From Rostratula benghalensis (lineage: Eukaryota > Chordata > Aves > Charadriiformes > Rostratulidae): a DNA stretch of 64,000 bases. The notes beneath the pieces were generated by a model. That model saw nothing but the letters and a program-made list of their open reading frames with translations. It made no database searches and was not told the DNA's origin. The position numbers and the translations under genes were made by a program. Position 1 is the stretch's first letter; each line of letters opens with the position of its first letter. This document shows positions 49,188 through 61,430 of the stretch, piece after piece. Where the stretch lies: assembly GCA_013399305.1 (NCBI GenBank), contig VXAI01000179.1, positions 1,362,727-1,426,726 of the forward strand, written 5' to 3'.

Positions 49188-50035
49188 GGGAATCACAGAC
49201 CATTAAAGCGTGGGTTGGAACTGACCTCTGAAGGTCTCTTGTTCAACTCCCCGCTTAGAACAGGACTATTCTCCACACTAGATTAGATCACCTGTGACGG
49301 TGCCACACCTGTGACTGTCTCACCATGTCTTGGAAAACACCAAGAATGGAGGCCCCTATCTCTCTGCACTGCCTTCCTGGTAAAGAAATTTTCCCAAAGT
49401 CCAGTCTGAACTTCTCAAGTCACGGTTCGTGGCTGTCGCCCTTCACTGGATCATCTGCTACTGCCAAAGAGGTTGGCTGTCATTGTTGTAACTCTGCTTC
49501 ATGGAGCTGTTCTTATCCTTCTTTTTGACTCAATGAGCCCAACTCCCTTAACTTTTTTCATGCAGGTGATGTGTGCTATGCCTCTAGCCACCTCTCTGCT
49601 GGACCCTCCCCAGTTCCTCCTTTTCTCTTTTGAACTTGTGAAGGGTCAGAAAGTTAGATGGCCCTTGATCTTCCGACCATATTTCTCCTGGTGTAGGCTG
49701 CTACATAACCCAGCTCCTTTCAGCCAGTCAGTTCCCAGCCTGTGCTGATACATGGGGTTATTCCACCCCAGATGCAGGACTCATGCTTCTCCAGCATTGC
49801 TGAACTGCAGGATGCATCTGCTGGCCTAATCCTCAGGTTTCTCCAGCTGCCTCCGTATTGAAGCTCCACCCAATTTAGTAGCACCTGCAAATTTGCTGAG
49901 AGCATATTTTGTCACGTTGTACAGGTTGCCCATGAAGATCCTGAATGTCATTGGCCCCAGGCTCAGCTCTTATGGTACTCATTACCAGCTGCTGGCCAGA
50001 TGTCACATCACTGACGTAGCCTTGGCTTGCTATGT
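49188..50035 (-). mobile_element. long diverged CR1 LINE copy
   Basis: The left edge is an inverted CR1 3' end (GGAATCACAGACCATTAAAG, GGGTTGGAACTGACCTCTGA). The right part has the upstream CR1 blocks: GGGGTTATTCCACCCCAGATGCAGGACT, GCACCTGCAAATTTGCTGAG, CATGAAGATCCTGAATGTCA, TTGGCCCCAGGCTCAGCTCT, ACCAGCTGCTGGCCAGATGT. The middle is heavily mutated. About 850 bases, the longest CR1 copy in the window; the small frames across it are relics. Confidence 0.75.
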
Positions 50036-53000
50036 AAAGGCACACACCTCTGAGAGCTTCAGCTGAGTGGAAGGCAATGCCAAACCCTTACTTTATACAG
50101 TTGGAGCTAGTATTAGAAACTTTGGATGGGGTGTGATGAATCTACCCACCAGGATGATTCAGTCTAGCAGTTTATTGGTATCTGTATCTTGCAATTTATC
50201 ATTTATTGACAAATTAGTTGAATATCATCAGGGGTTTTTTTTGTGTAGGTGACTCATTCCTCAGGAAGGAATGTTGTTTGCTAAAAAAGGATGCAGACAC
50301 GGGGTTTGTGACCTATCAGTGAGACTAACGGGTAGTGAAATAGCCCATCTGTTTTTAGAATCGAGCTACCATGTCAGATTTGTCTTCGGGGGCGGTGAAC
50401 CCTGTGGCTTGAGTGTCTGGCAGATAAATGATCATCTTTTCCTTCTAAAGACTGGCCATTAATTCTTATTGTTTAATTTCATGGACTATGCCCTGGTTTT
50501 CATGCAGTGAGATGACAGGCAACAGGGAGGGCTGAGAAAAGGGAAAATGAGAAGTAGATTGAAAAAGAATTCCTGTATGTGCAAATCTTGGCTTGTGTGT
50601 CTGAATTACATAAAATCCAGACATGGGCAACACCTAAGCAGCAAAGACACTTGCCCAGAGGTTCAGATGTGCCCAAATAGAAGTTGTTTTTCTCAGCAGT
50701 GATTCCTTTCCTTTCTGTTTGTACATTCTGGGCCTATCTTTTAGTGTGAAATCTATTTTTTCCATGGCACATCTGTGTCATTAATGGACAAAGTAGAGCA
50801 ACAGTTTGATATTTTCCCTTTTCCTGTTTCTTGGTCTGTGGTTGCCACACTTTATCGACAGGTCACGATTCTTCCAAAGAGATGGCTCCAGAATGAACAC
50901 AAATTTTCAGCAGAAGGTACAAGCCCTGGCACAAGGGGCATGGCCACAATCCCATTGCTCCCAGTTCCTAAATTTGGGATTGAGAGCTGCCCTGGGGATC
51001 AGATGATGCCAATAGTCTTCTTTCTCCCCAGGCCAAGCAGCCCCTTTTACCTATAATCTATATCAAATACGTAGATCCTGCAGAAAATCCAGAGGGGTCC
51101 CTTTTGGCTGAAGGACCATTCCTGGTCACATCAGCTGAGCCACCAGCAGCCACATCCATCCAAGGGCCATGTGAACACCTTGCAAGCAGGAGCTGTGCCT
51201 CCTGCACAGCAAGAAGGTGCAGAGGAAGGTGGATGTGAAGCATATGCCCAGGAGATGCTGCAAATATCCCCAGGATTGAGGTCTCTGGGGTCCCTGACAC
51301 TTGCAGAGAGGCAGAGAGCTGTACCCCTTGGGCTGAGATGTAAAGTTTGGACCTGATCCTGCTGGGGGTTTGTATCGGGCTCCTCATGTACCAGGCACAA
51401 GCAGGACTGTGAGTGAAGAAGCATATGGTGACCTTTTATCCCCTTGGTGCTGCCTGGACTGCAAGCCCCTGTGGAATCAGAAATGGTTCTTAAAAACTCC
51501 CTGCAGCTTTCACCAACTTTGCAATGGATTGTCCCACTGTAGTCTCCTCTAGCACCAAACCCTTCTGCTCTTCCTGCCCCCAGGCCTGTGCTGCTAACCT
51601 GCCCAGCAACCCCCTCCCTGTTTTTCTACCCTCTTTTAGTTCACTTTGTGCAAAAAAACCCCAAACCATTCCACAGATTTGCAATGCAAATCCGACCCTC
51701 CAGGCAGCACTAAACCACTTTTCTCAGGAAGGTGGGCTAGGGACAGGGAATACCAACAGCACAGGTGAGACTGACAGGGAGGGAGCTGGGCAGGAGGGAC
51801 ATTGCACAGTGGTTACAGTTTGAAGAACCCACAACAATTTATTCTCATTGACACAATTATTCTGTTGCCTGATGACCTGGGAAGGGGATTCAGGTATAAT
51901 ACCAATATAAAATACAGAAAGATCATACTCAGCCCATTCTCTCTTCAGGAAGCTGTGCATTCCCAGCAGGGACAGCAAATGTGGGACTCTGTGAGCCCTT
52001 CCCTTCAGGAGGAAGGGAAGGGCTCAGGGGTCTGGCACTGGAGTGAGAAGTTCTCAGCATCACAACCATCACAGAAAAGAGAAACTCCTCAGCAAACTTT
52101 CTAATTGGTATTGAATGTGATGTTCATGCTATGAAATAATCCTGTTGGCCAGCTGGGGTCAATGCCCAGGTCTTGCTCTTCCTCATCCCTGCACCTGGTG
52201 AGCGAAAGTACTGAGACCTTGAAACCTGCATACCACAGCTTGGTATAAAGTAAATATTTTCACAATATTACAAGATTGGAGTCTTCTAAAAATGCAGTTT
52301 TGCCAAGGATCAGAAAAGTAAAATTGCTGAAAGATAAATTAATCTTGTGTCACTCAACCCAGGACAGTAGCCTTGGGCTGAAACCTCAGCTCAGACCTCG
52401 GCTTCCTTGGCTCAGAGGGTTGGCAGGGGAGGGGCATGTTCCCGGTGCTGTTGTCCCCAAGCTGTGGGTGAGGGTCCTGCTGTCCACAGGGAGCTGTTTG
52501 GAGCTGAGGGTGTCAATCCGACATCTCCCGGCTGATGAGATGGCTTTGCAGAGGAGACGGGTGCCGGCAGATGGCGGTGGCAGCCACCTGATGAAGAGCT
52601 TGGTAGCATCAACCTCTTCCTGGGCGAAGCAGGACAGGCAGCAAAGCTGCACTCAGGCGTCCAGAAGAGGCCGAGGAAGGGATTAGTTCTCACGCCGAGG
52701 GTGTTGTTTCATGGTGCCCCCCTCTGTAGCACCACGGTACGGTTCAATCCACTGAAATGGCAGAAAAGCTCGTTTTGGGGGCAGGTGAATGTGATCAGCT
52801 TTGCTGGTGGTCAGCCAAATGCCAGCTTTCCTGCAAGGGGTGTGGGTGTGAATCCTGTGGCTGGAAGAGCGATGGGGAGAGGGAATGACTCCTGCCCTCC
52901 TCAGCAGCGACCTCCTGGTCCCTGCTCCCCATTGCCATACTCCAAGCACCCACCATCGAGCACCCACCAGAGCCACTCGGTCAATAATGTCGGGGAGACT

Positions 53001-53540
53001 TCTCTGGGAGCTGCAAATATTGCCCTGCAGCAACCTCTGCCCTGGGACAGGGCCTTCTCCTCAGGGCCATTGCTCTTCTGCTTAAAGCAGAAAAGACAGC
53101 TTATTAGGCTTAAATCAGCACGAGTCCTTGTGAAGTCAGGCAAATTCATGAAAACTGAATTATTCATGGCTATATTCAAAACCTAACCATTCCCCTGCCA
53201 TGCTGGAAATCCAGATGAAATGCTTTTGCACTGGAGCAGGATACCCTCAGAGGTACTTTTGTAGCACACTTTAAAAAACCCAGCTCTTTGTCTTGTCTTG
53301 AGATCAAAGCTGTTTGGCAGGCAGGAGCCGCCTCCCGGGGCATGCAGGACCCTGCCCAGTCGAGCTCAGGGCTTGCTGGAAACCCACAGGGTAAAACTCA
53401 AGAGTCAAGTTGTGCAACTGAGCACAAAGTGAGTCTGACTTTTTCATTTCACTGTCCAAGGTGGGTGGTTGCTGGTAAACACATGGGATAATGGCTATGG
53501 GTCAATCAGATGTAAATTTTCCTTAGCTCGGTGTTCTAGT

Positions 53541-53985
53541 GGAATCGTAGAATCGTTTCGGTTGGAAAAGACCTTTAAGATCATGGATTCCAGCCGTAAA
53601 CCCAACACTGCCAAAATCACCACTGAACCATGTCCCTCTGCACCACATCTACATGTCTTTTAATTACCTCCAGGGATGGCAATTGCACCACTTCCCTGGG
53701 CAACCTGTTCCAGTGCTTGATAACCCTGTCAGTGTAAAAATTTTTCCTAGCATCCAAACCAAACCACCCCTGGTGCAACTTGAGGCCATTACCTCTTGTC
53801 CTATCACCTGTGACTTGGAAGAAAACATGGACCCCCCACCTCTCTACACCCTCCTTTCAGGCAGTTGTAGAGAGCGAGAAGGTCTCTCCTCAGTCTCCTT
53901 TTCTCCAGGCTGAACACCCCCAGCTCCTTCAGCCCCTCCTCACAAGACTTGTGCTTCAGACCCCCCACCAGCTTTGTTGCTCTTT
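53541..53985 (-). mobile_element. CR1 LINE 3' fragment
   Basis: Inverted CR1 of about 445 bases: GGAATCGTAGAATCGTTTCG, GTTGGAAAAGACCTTTAAGA, CACTTCCCTGGGCAACCTGT, CCAGTGCTTGATAACCCTGT, TTGAGGCCATTACCTCTTGT, TCTCCAGGCTGAACACCCCC. Continuous and fairly well preserved. Confidence 0.92.
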
Positions 53986-54081
53986 GTAACCCAGCAGCAC
54001 CTCAAGGAGAAGAAAGGTACCATTTATTTATGATGGGTTGTAACACAGAGAAGCTGTAGCTGTGAATTAGGACCTGCATTT

Positions 54082-54150
54082 TAGAACAGACTATTTCAGT
54101 TGGAAATAGTCTGAATCATCTAGTCCAAGTTTCTATTGCCATTCTATTTC
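54082..54150 (-). mobile_element. short CR1 3' end
   Basis: TAGAACAGACTATTTCAGTT, GGAAATAGTCTGAATCATCT, AGTCCAAGTTTCTATTGCC: the terminal ~70 bases of an inverted CR1, 100 bases from the larger copy and probably a separate insertion. Confidence 0.6.
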
Positions 54151-56740
54151 GCCAGGTGCTGTACCTATGCAGAAACCCCCTCAAAAAGGAGTCCTTTTGC
54201 CAGTGACCATCTGTACATCACTGCACAGAATAATGCAGAAGAAGAGACATGGCTGTGTTTTCATTGGACGCAGTTTATGCCCTGGAGCCCCAAGTCCTGT
54301 GCAATTCAATGCACTTTGGACCATACACACAAAGTGTGACCCATGGGAATGCCTTGTGGGACGCTGTTTCCTTCAGGAACATCTCCTTAGAAGAGGTGGG
54401 ACTGGCAAACAAACCCAGTTTTCCCTTTCCAGCATTCCATCAGGGAGGACAATAGGGGAGCACACTCCTCCTGGGGAAGAAGAAAACCGGTTACCATTCC
54501 ACCAGTTCAGCTTGTCCACAAGAATGTAACCCCCTCCCCTACCCCTCCTGTAGGGAATACCTGGATCCATGCCCATGACATGTCGGTGGCCAAAGAGGTG
54601 TCCTGTATTGGTTCAGCTTCAAGCAGAAATGGAGATATGTAACCCGTATCACAGAGCTTGCAAAGCAAAGAATACCTGTTAAAACAGTGTACCCCGCTGT
54701 CTTTTGTAAGAAAAGAAAGAGCAGAAAATGCAAAAACTTTGGTTGCCTGCTCTGAAAATGTCCCAGGCAGATGTCGTGAGTCAGCCAGGAAAGGCATTAG
54801 CTAGAGCTAATTAATTCACTAAAAGCTCTTTGAATACGAGTAGGTTAATTTGACCTGGTAATGATGCTGTTTCTTTAATACTCCTCTGAGCAGCAAATTC
54901 TCCAGGGTTACAATGTCTTATCTGGCTTTTCCCAAGCCCCTGCCCTGGGATCCACGCTGCTCCCTGGGACCCTGAGCATCCTTTCTGTGGGAGGAGCCAC
55001 CCCATGCAGGACATTATCCCAGGCCTTTGTGTGGGTGGCTTTGGCTTGGACTTGGGCTTTGTTTGTTAAAAAACACAAGGGAACTTTGCCTGGTTGTGAA
55101 TGCATGGCCCAAAGAAACAGTCAGGAGGAGGAAGAAATGAGGAGGGGACAGGGTGGTGGGGAACCTGGATGGCTTTTTGGAGTCACTGGGAGATGAAAGA
55201 CCAAAAGATAGAAAAGCCACAAGTTTGACAAAGCAGGGACAACTCTGCAGCCTACAATGCCATTGGCTGGGGAGGGTTGAGTTTTGGAGCTACTGAAGAG
55301 ATGGAGAAAAAGGATTTGATGATTTGATGAAAACCCAGGTGAAAGAGCCCAGGGGGAGCAGGAAGGGGGAAGCTGAACTCACTGTACAAAATTCTGCATC
55401 TTCATGTTATGAAGCAATGGAAACAGTGACACTTTTGCACTTAGCATTGTGTTATTTAGTACAATTTCTTACATACACAGCTAGCAGAAGCTAGAGATAA
55501 TATTTGATATTGGATGCCCTCTGTGAAGTCCTTGCTAGGGGCACCATGATAACAGTCATTCCCCAAATTGCTGGCAGCCCCTAAAGTGATTGGACAGGGA
55601 GCAGGCTGTCCTGTACCAGTGCTGGGATGGTCTTCTGGGTCAGGGGTGGAAATGTCACTCCTTCTCTCCACCATGACACTGAAGAGATCCTCTAGGGTCA
55701 TCCAGGTGGACCTCCTGGCTCCTCCTCTAGCCCTGTTTGCTCCCCAGGTGGATGTCAGAGGCTGCTGGAGAGGGGTGACTGCGTGTAGGGTGTGTGTAGG
55801 TGACATGAGCTGGTCTGTCACTTCTCAGTGGGAGAATGTCCCTGTCCTTGGAGTGCTCCCAGCTGAGCCACACAGAGCCCTGAACTTGGCACTGGAATGG
55901 GCTCCTTGTAGGCCCAAGTAGTGCTTCTCCACCGAGCAGCAGGAATGCTGCACCTCGGTTTCCTGCAGGAGACCCACCTGAAGGTTTGTCCTCTCTGCCA
56001 CCTGGCCTGGTTCCCCTCATGCAACCATGTACTTGTGGTATCCATGGCTGGAGGGTGCTGGGGAGGAACAGGCAAAACTATCAGTCATGCAAGGAAATAA
56101 AACAGATAGAACATATAGAAAACCTGCATCCTTTTAATTACAAAGCCTTAAAACCACCCCTCTGATGCAGCAGTGCAGTTTTGGGGCCAGATACGGCCAA
56201 ACTACCCCCCACTTACTGCTGAGCTTCTTCCAAAGGTCAGTGCAGCTCCCTCTGAGGCACTCACAGGTCTCTCTGAACTTCTTCCCCCAAGAGAGTTTCA
56301 GCTCCTTGTCTTGCCCCAGACTTTAGTCTATGAAAACACAGCCAGCCCCAGCTCCCTGTCTCTCACGGGCTGGTTGGTTTGGGGGCAGCTTTCAAACAGT
56401 CTGATGCATCCACAGATGGCGGAGAGCAAATGGGATCCAGATGTGTCCTCCAGCATGAGGCTTTTCTTTCGGAAAGAATTTTCCCAGATCTTTCCCCAGA
56501 TTTTGCTGTTGGGATTTCTCTCATGATGTATGGCCACTGGCTTCCCTCCAGCTCCTGGCCATCAGCATTGGTTTCCCAGGGAGGGGAAGGTATGGCCAAA
56601 GTCTTGCCTGCTCCCCTCCATCACTCAGCTGTCTGTCTGTCTGTCCCCGACACCCAGGGTGCGGAGGACTAATCCTCTTGGTCACCTCGATCTGCTCTTG
56701 ACCCCCTGCCAGACCCTCACCCCACTTCAGAAAGACCCCA

Positions 56741-57463
56741 CATCCTGGGCTGCACCAAAAGCAGCATGTCCAGCAGATTGAGGGAGGTGCTTCTGCTCCT
56801 CTGCTCTGCTCTGGTGAGACCCCACCTGGAGTGCTGCGTCCAGCTCTGGAACCCCCAGTATAAGAAGAAATCACAGAATCACAGAATCACACAGAATTTC
56901 AGGGATTGGAAGGGACCTTGAAAGATCATCCAGTCCAATCCCCCTGCCAGAGCAGGAACACCTAGATCAGGCCACACAGGAATGCGTCCAGACAGGTGGA
57001 AATGTGGAGCAGTTGGAGTGAGCTCCATGAAGATGATGAGAGGGCTGTAGCTGCTACGAGAACAGGCTGAAAGAGTTGGGGTTGTTCAGCCTGGAGAGGA
57101 CAAGGCTCCAGGGAGACCTTATTGTGGCTGTTCAGTGTTTAAAGTGGGCCTACAGGAGAGATGGGGAGGGACTCTTTACCAGGGAGTGTAGCGATAAACA
57201 AAGGATAATGATTTTAAACTGCAAGAGGGTACGCTTAGATTAGATATTCAGAAGAAATTCTTGACTGTGAGGGTGGTGAGACACTGGAACAGGTTGCCCA
57301 CAGAAGTTGTGGATGCTCCATCCCTGGAAGTGTTCAAGGCCAGGCCGGATGGGGCTTTGAGCACCCTGGTCTGGTGGGAGGTGTCCCTGCTCATGGCAGG
57401 GGGGTTGGAAGCTGATGATCTTTAAGATCCCTTCCAATTCTAACCATTCTGTGATTCTTCCTT
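56741..57463 (+). mobile_element. CR1 LINE fragment split by another CR1
   Basis: The left part runs CATCCTGGGCTGCACCAAAA, GAGGGAGGTGCTTCTGCTCC, GACCCCACCTGGAGTGCTGC, CCAGTATAAGAAG. After an inverted insert it resumes at GTGGAGCAGTTGGAGTGAGC, then GTTCAGCCTGGAGAGGACAA, AGACACTGGAACAGGTTGCC and GTCTGGTGGGAGGTGTCCCT, ending CATTCTGTGATTC. Total CR1 sequence is about 600 bases. Confidence 0.93.
56871..56998 (-). mobile_element. CR1 LINE inserted into a CR1
   Basis: TCACAGAATCACAGAATCAC, AGAATTTCAGGGATTGGAAG, GGACCTTGAAAGATCATCCA, GTCCAATCCCCCTGCCAGAG, AACACCTAGATCAGGCCACA: an inverted CR1 3' end that interrupts the host CR1 between AAGAAG and TGTGGAGC. It resembles the well-preserved copy at 25.7-26.1 kb, so a younger subfamily is likely. 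GAAA/GGAAA flanks may be a very short target duplication. Confidence 0.9.
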
Positions 57464-58875
57464 GGGAGTCCCCAGCACACACAGCCTGCCTGTCGTGAAG
57501 ACAATGGGGCGCTGAGGTCCTGCTGTATTGACCTGAAATGATGCCTTGGAGCACACGGAGAGTAGAGCCAAGGATCAAGGCTGGGCTCCTTACAGCCTCC
57601 CTGCCCTGTGCCAGAAACGATGATGAAACATTTATTGACTGCAATGAAGTATTGCTGCACGGAGAGCCAAGGAAGGAGTCCATGTGGCCCAGCCTTTCAA
57701 ATCCTTAGCCTCAATACTTTTCCAGCTACCAAAATGCAGGGTTTTTTTTCCCAGGCAGACACTTGGCAGCAGAGTTAAGTGAACCCTAAGGGCTATTACA
57801 AGTTAGACTCATCTTAGAGAGCCCAGGGATGCATAAGAAAGAGCTCTGTATTTACCAACTCCTAAAAGCACATAGGAGTACTGCATCCTGCTTTTCCATT
57901 GAGACTTCCTGACATCTTCCAGCAGGATCACTGGGTGGCTTGGGGGCAACCTAATATCAGTGCTGTGTCATCTTGTCTGTTTATTTGGTGAATTCAGATT
58001 TTCATACATGAGTGCAATAGAGAAATTCAGCAGATAATTCTCTTGTGGGGAAGGAAATATAGCTGGGACTAGGAGGAATTTAAATCAAATTATTTTTCAA
58101 TAAATGCAAGCCATTAAAAAACTCTTGATTGTCTATTTGAATATTTAAATTAAAAATGCTACTCAGAAAGAGTAAATAAAATATGTTTCAGTTCTGCAAA
58201 TTAAATCTATCCTCAGTTAAAATCTATTGAGAGACACCCCTGGGGTGAATTTGCCTTACATCTCACTTCTGCCCTGGGGTGTTTTCATAGCAGTCTGAGT
58301 CATCCAGAGCTCCCAAGCTGAATTAATTTCTGAATCTCATAGTTGATATCCCACAGACAAAGCCATGTCTGTGATTCAGAAAAGCGCTGATTAATACCGA
58401 GCGGGAGGAAGCCAGGCACTGCCGTTTGCTCCTGCCCGTTTCCTCCCAGATCCCTGGCTTTCTGCAGGTCCCATGTGGTGCTCACCAGTGCTGGGGGAGA
58501 GCAGAGACCCAGCAGACAGGATGGGGAAGCTGTGTGCATTGGTATGGGGGTCCTTTCTCCATCCCAGCAGCTGGCAGCAGCCGCTCTTGAACACATCTCC
58601 AGAGGCAGCAGCCAGGAGTTCTGCCACAGTTTTGCCCAGATAGAGCTCCTTTGAATTATGCTACAGCATGTCACCAGCTTCATCCCTCTCTGGGGTTTGG
58701 CTCCAGTCTCTCCAGCCCAGCCTGGCCCTGTAGGGAAGGTCCTCCTGTAGCTTTTTCTTTCTGTCTGCTAGAGAAGCTCTGTTTGGAGGGAGGAGACCCT
58801 GCCGTGCTGGGGACGCCTCATACCAGAGCCTCGTATGGCAACAAGTGATGGTCTATCACCAGCGGGCTCTGCCAT

Positions 58876-58960
58876 GGGTTTTCTCACATCCTCCACATGC
58901 TGGTGTTTTCTCACATCCTCCACATGCTGGTGTTTTCTCACATCCTCCACATGCTGGCGA
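58876..58960. repeat. 27-bp minisatellite, three copies
   Basis: Three almost perfect tandem units containing TCTCACATCCTCCACATGCTGG, spaced 27 bases. Because 27 is divisible by three, several frames stay open across it and give spurious repeated peptides. Confidence 0.92.
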
Positions 58961-59001
58961 GGCGTTGAGGAGCTGCACGCACCAGTGGCGATGCCTCACG
59001 C

Positions 59002-59140
59002 AGCTTTTCAAGGCCAGGCTGGACAGGGCTTTGGACAACCTGCTCTAGTGGGAGGTGTCCCTGCCCATGGCAGCGGGGTTCAAACTTGATGATCTTTAAG
59101 GTCCCTTCCAACTCTAACCCTTCTATGATCCTATGGAATT
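59002..59140 (+). mobile_element. CR1 LINE 3' fragment
   Basis: CTTTTCAAGGCCAGGCTGGA, GGGCTTTGGACAACCTGCTC, TAGTGGGAGGTGTCCCTGCC, TGATGATCTTTAAGGTCCCT, ending CTTCTATGATCCTATGG. A clear CR1 terminus directly after the minisatellite. Confidence 0.9.
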
Positions 59141-61049
59141 TTTTTCAGCATTTTTTACTCCTCTGCTTTTCCTCTGAGCAGTCAGCTGCTTTTTGGGCAC
59201 CAGGCAGAGGCACCACCCCCATCCATGGAGAAGAAGTCATGGTGGGGACATGGCAGAGTCTTCCACGAGCTCTGAACTCCCATTCTCCGCACCCTCTGGC
59301 AGCTTCAGCTGGGCTTGGAACCATTTCAGCTGTGGTGAGGGGAGCAATCCCAGCCATGTCAGGGCTTTGCAGCCTCAGAGCAGGCTCCTGTGCAGGGCCC
59401 TCTGATGGGCAATGGGGTGGTTCTCCTGCTGCGCTTCAGCAGATAGGCAGATGGTGCCATCAAGATGATTAACAACACCAAAACCAGTTTGCCAAGAGCC
59501 TAGTGATTTTCCAGAAGGGTAACAAATTTTCTCCTTATGTACCAGCACGGAGCCTGCAGTAATCTGCTGTACAGCAGGAGGGAAATCAGCTTTCAGCGTG
59601 ATTTAGGGAGGGCTGTGTTGCATGCAGACACATACCAACCTGATCTTTCTTGAGTGCTGTTACATACTGCCTTAATAATTAATTAGAGATAAATAACACT
59701 TATGTATAACACTAATTTGTAGCTGAGCTAGGACAGCAGACTGCGTGCCAAGATGAGGTCCTGTGGTGGATGGATGGCTTCCCGATGAATCACAGTGAGT
59801 AAGGAGTGACCCTGGGCTCTTCCTCTCCCCAGGGGTCTCTGAGATTGGGTGTATAAGGCAATAGAGAAGCGACAGACTGAGAATCTGGGAAGATCTCCGG
59901 GTAGCAGTTTAGTAGATGCGATGGTTTGCTCTTGTCTTAAGCATTTGGGTTGTGGCCAGACAGCAGCAAGGGACCTTGTGAGACCCTGCCACCACCACCA
60001 GGACCTCCTCCCTCTCCTGTGGGGGGATTCAGCCCCTCATATTAAGCAAACACGGAACAACAAGGTGGTGCTGAGTTTGCAACCCCATCTCTTGATCCAT
60101 ACGGCTGTCATCACAGAAGTGTGGCAACAAATAAAGCCTGACAAGTGCCACCATGAGACTTTTCTGTATCCATCTATTTATAAAAGCCAAGTCTATCTCG
60201 TAATGGGAATCCAGCTGTCTGGGTAGCAGCAGAAGAAAATAACAAGTTTGGTTTTGAGATGTTTAATGCTGCTCATCCCCGAGCCCTCAGCTTTCCTTCT
60301 GTGGCCCCTGCTCGAGGCTGAAGCATTGGCTCAGCGAAGGGGACAACAGCAGCAAGGGCTGACCGAGTCCTGTGGGCCTCGAGCTCCAGTCCTTGGGGAA
60401 GAGGCCAGTGTGCCCTTTCCAGTGAGACTGGGATGAAAAGAAGCCAAAGTCTGAGCTGCCTCCATTGTATTTCAGAGCACCATCAGCTGTGGGCAATTCA
60501 CCACTAACGCAGCATGTCCCATGTCTACAGCAGGTCCCTGGCAATGTACCTGTACCCGTTCATCATTTTTAAGAGCAAAGCAGTGCTTCGGGGCAACATT
60601 AATTTAAATTTACCTTCCTGCAGAAAACTGGTGGCCAGGGAGCCTTCCAAAAGATGCATTTTTATTAGCTTTCTCTCCCGCATTTGGCTGCTGATAAATA
60701 TTTATTTAGACTCACCCTGCCAAAGGCTTTAAACACAGTCACATTTCACTGCCTTCCAGGAGTAAGCGGTGGCAGACGGGGGTCAGTGATGGGCAGGGCC
60801 TGGGGGCCAGGCAGCAGCAGGCAAACCCCAAGGTGTCTTCCCCTGGTGGCTGGGGAGTGAGACTGAACTCTCACCCCGTGAACATGAGGGGCCTCACAGG
60901 CAGGGTTGGGGGAGAGGAACCGCAATAACATGGTGGGGGACATGAGCCCCTGATGTGGCCTCTGCCAGGGCTGTCCCCAGGGAGCCTCAGCCCAAGGTGC
61001 AGGGGGACATCCAGCATCTTCAGCTACAGGGAAAGAACCAAGGAGGGTA

Positions 61050-61430
61050 AGTTACTGAGTCGGGGGTATCGGGCACGTTATGGGTCCAGAGAAGCATTTT
61101 GGGATTGCACAGGATTTATTATGGGGAGGAACCAAGGGAGGAATTTGGGAGGTTTGGGAAGAAACAAGTATGGAAAACAGAACAATAAGGGGATAAAAGG
61201 GGTTGGTGGCATGTAGAGAGTTGGCTGGTTGGTATGTCCATCTGGCCATGCCCTGCACCTGGTTGACAGGGCCTGTCTTCTCATTGAACTCTGTTTCAGA
61301 TGCTGTTCCTGGGTGGGGGACTCTTTACTCTGTGTATGTGCACGTGTGAGTTTGGGGGCCTAGGGAAATCACTGGTGAATGTCAAGCTGGACTAACTGGT
61401 GAGTAGGACAGGAGGCTTTAAGAGCCAGGT
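61050..61430 (+). repeat. possible LTR-like segment
   Basis: It contains a TATA-like GGGATAAAAGGGG (about 61189-61202), then GGCTGGTTGGTATGTCCATC, and a poly(A)-like CATTGAACTCTGTTTCAG some 90 bases later, a layout seen in retroviral LTRs. It directly precedes copy B of the unclassified repeat, and the two may be one element. I do not recognise the family; alternatives are a unique sequence or a processed transcript. Confidence 0.3.

Noticed and set aside
52276..53186. Cluster of frames of 88-161 codons on both strands
   Set aside because: Mutually overlapping, compositional, no recognised domain; no CpG island or splice pattern to suggest a gene.
59849..60226. 125-codon plus-strand frame
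   Set aside because: Cys/His-rich look but no ordered zinc-binding pattern, no homologue known to me, no promoter or splice context.
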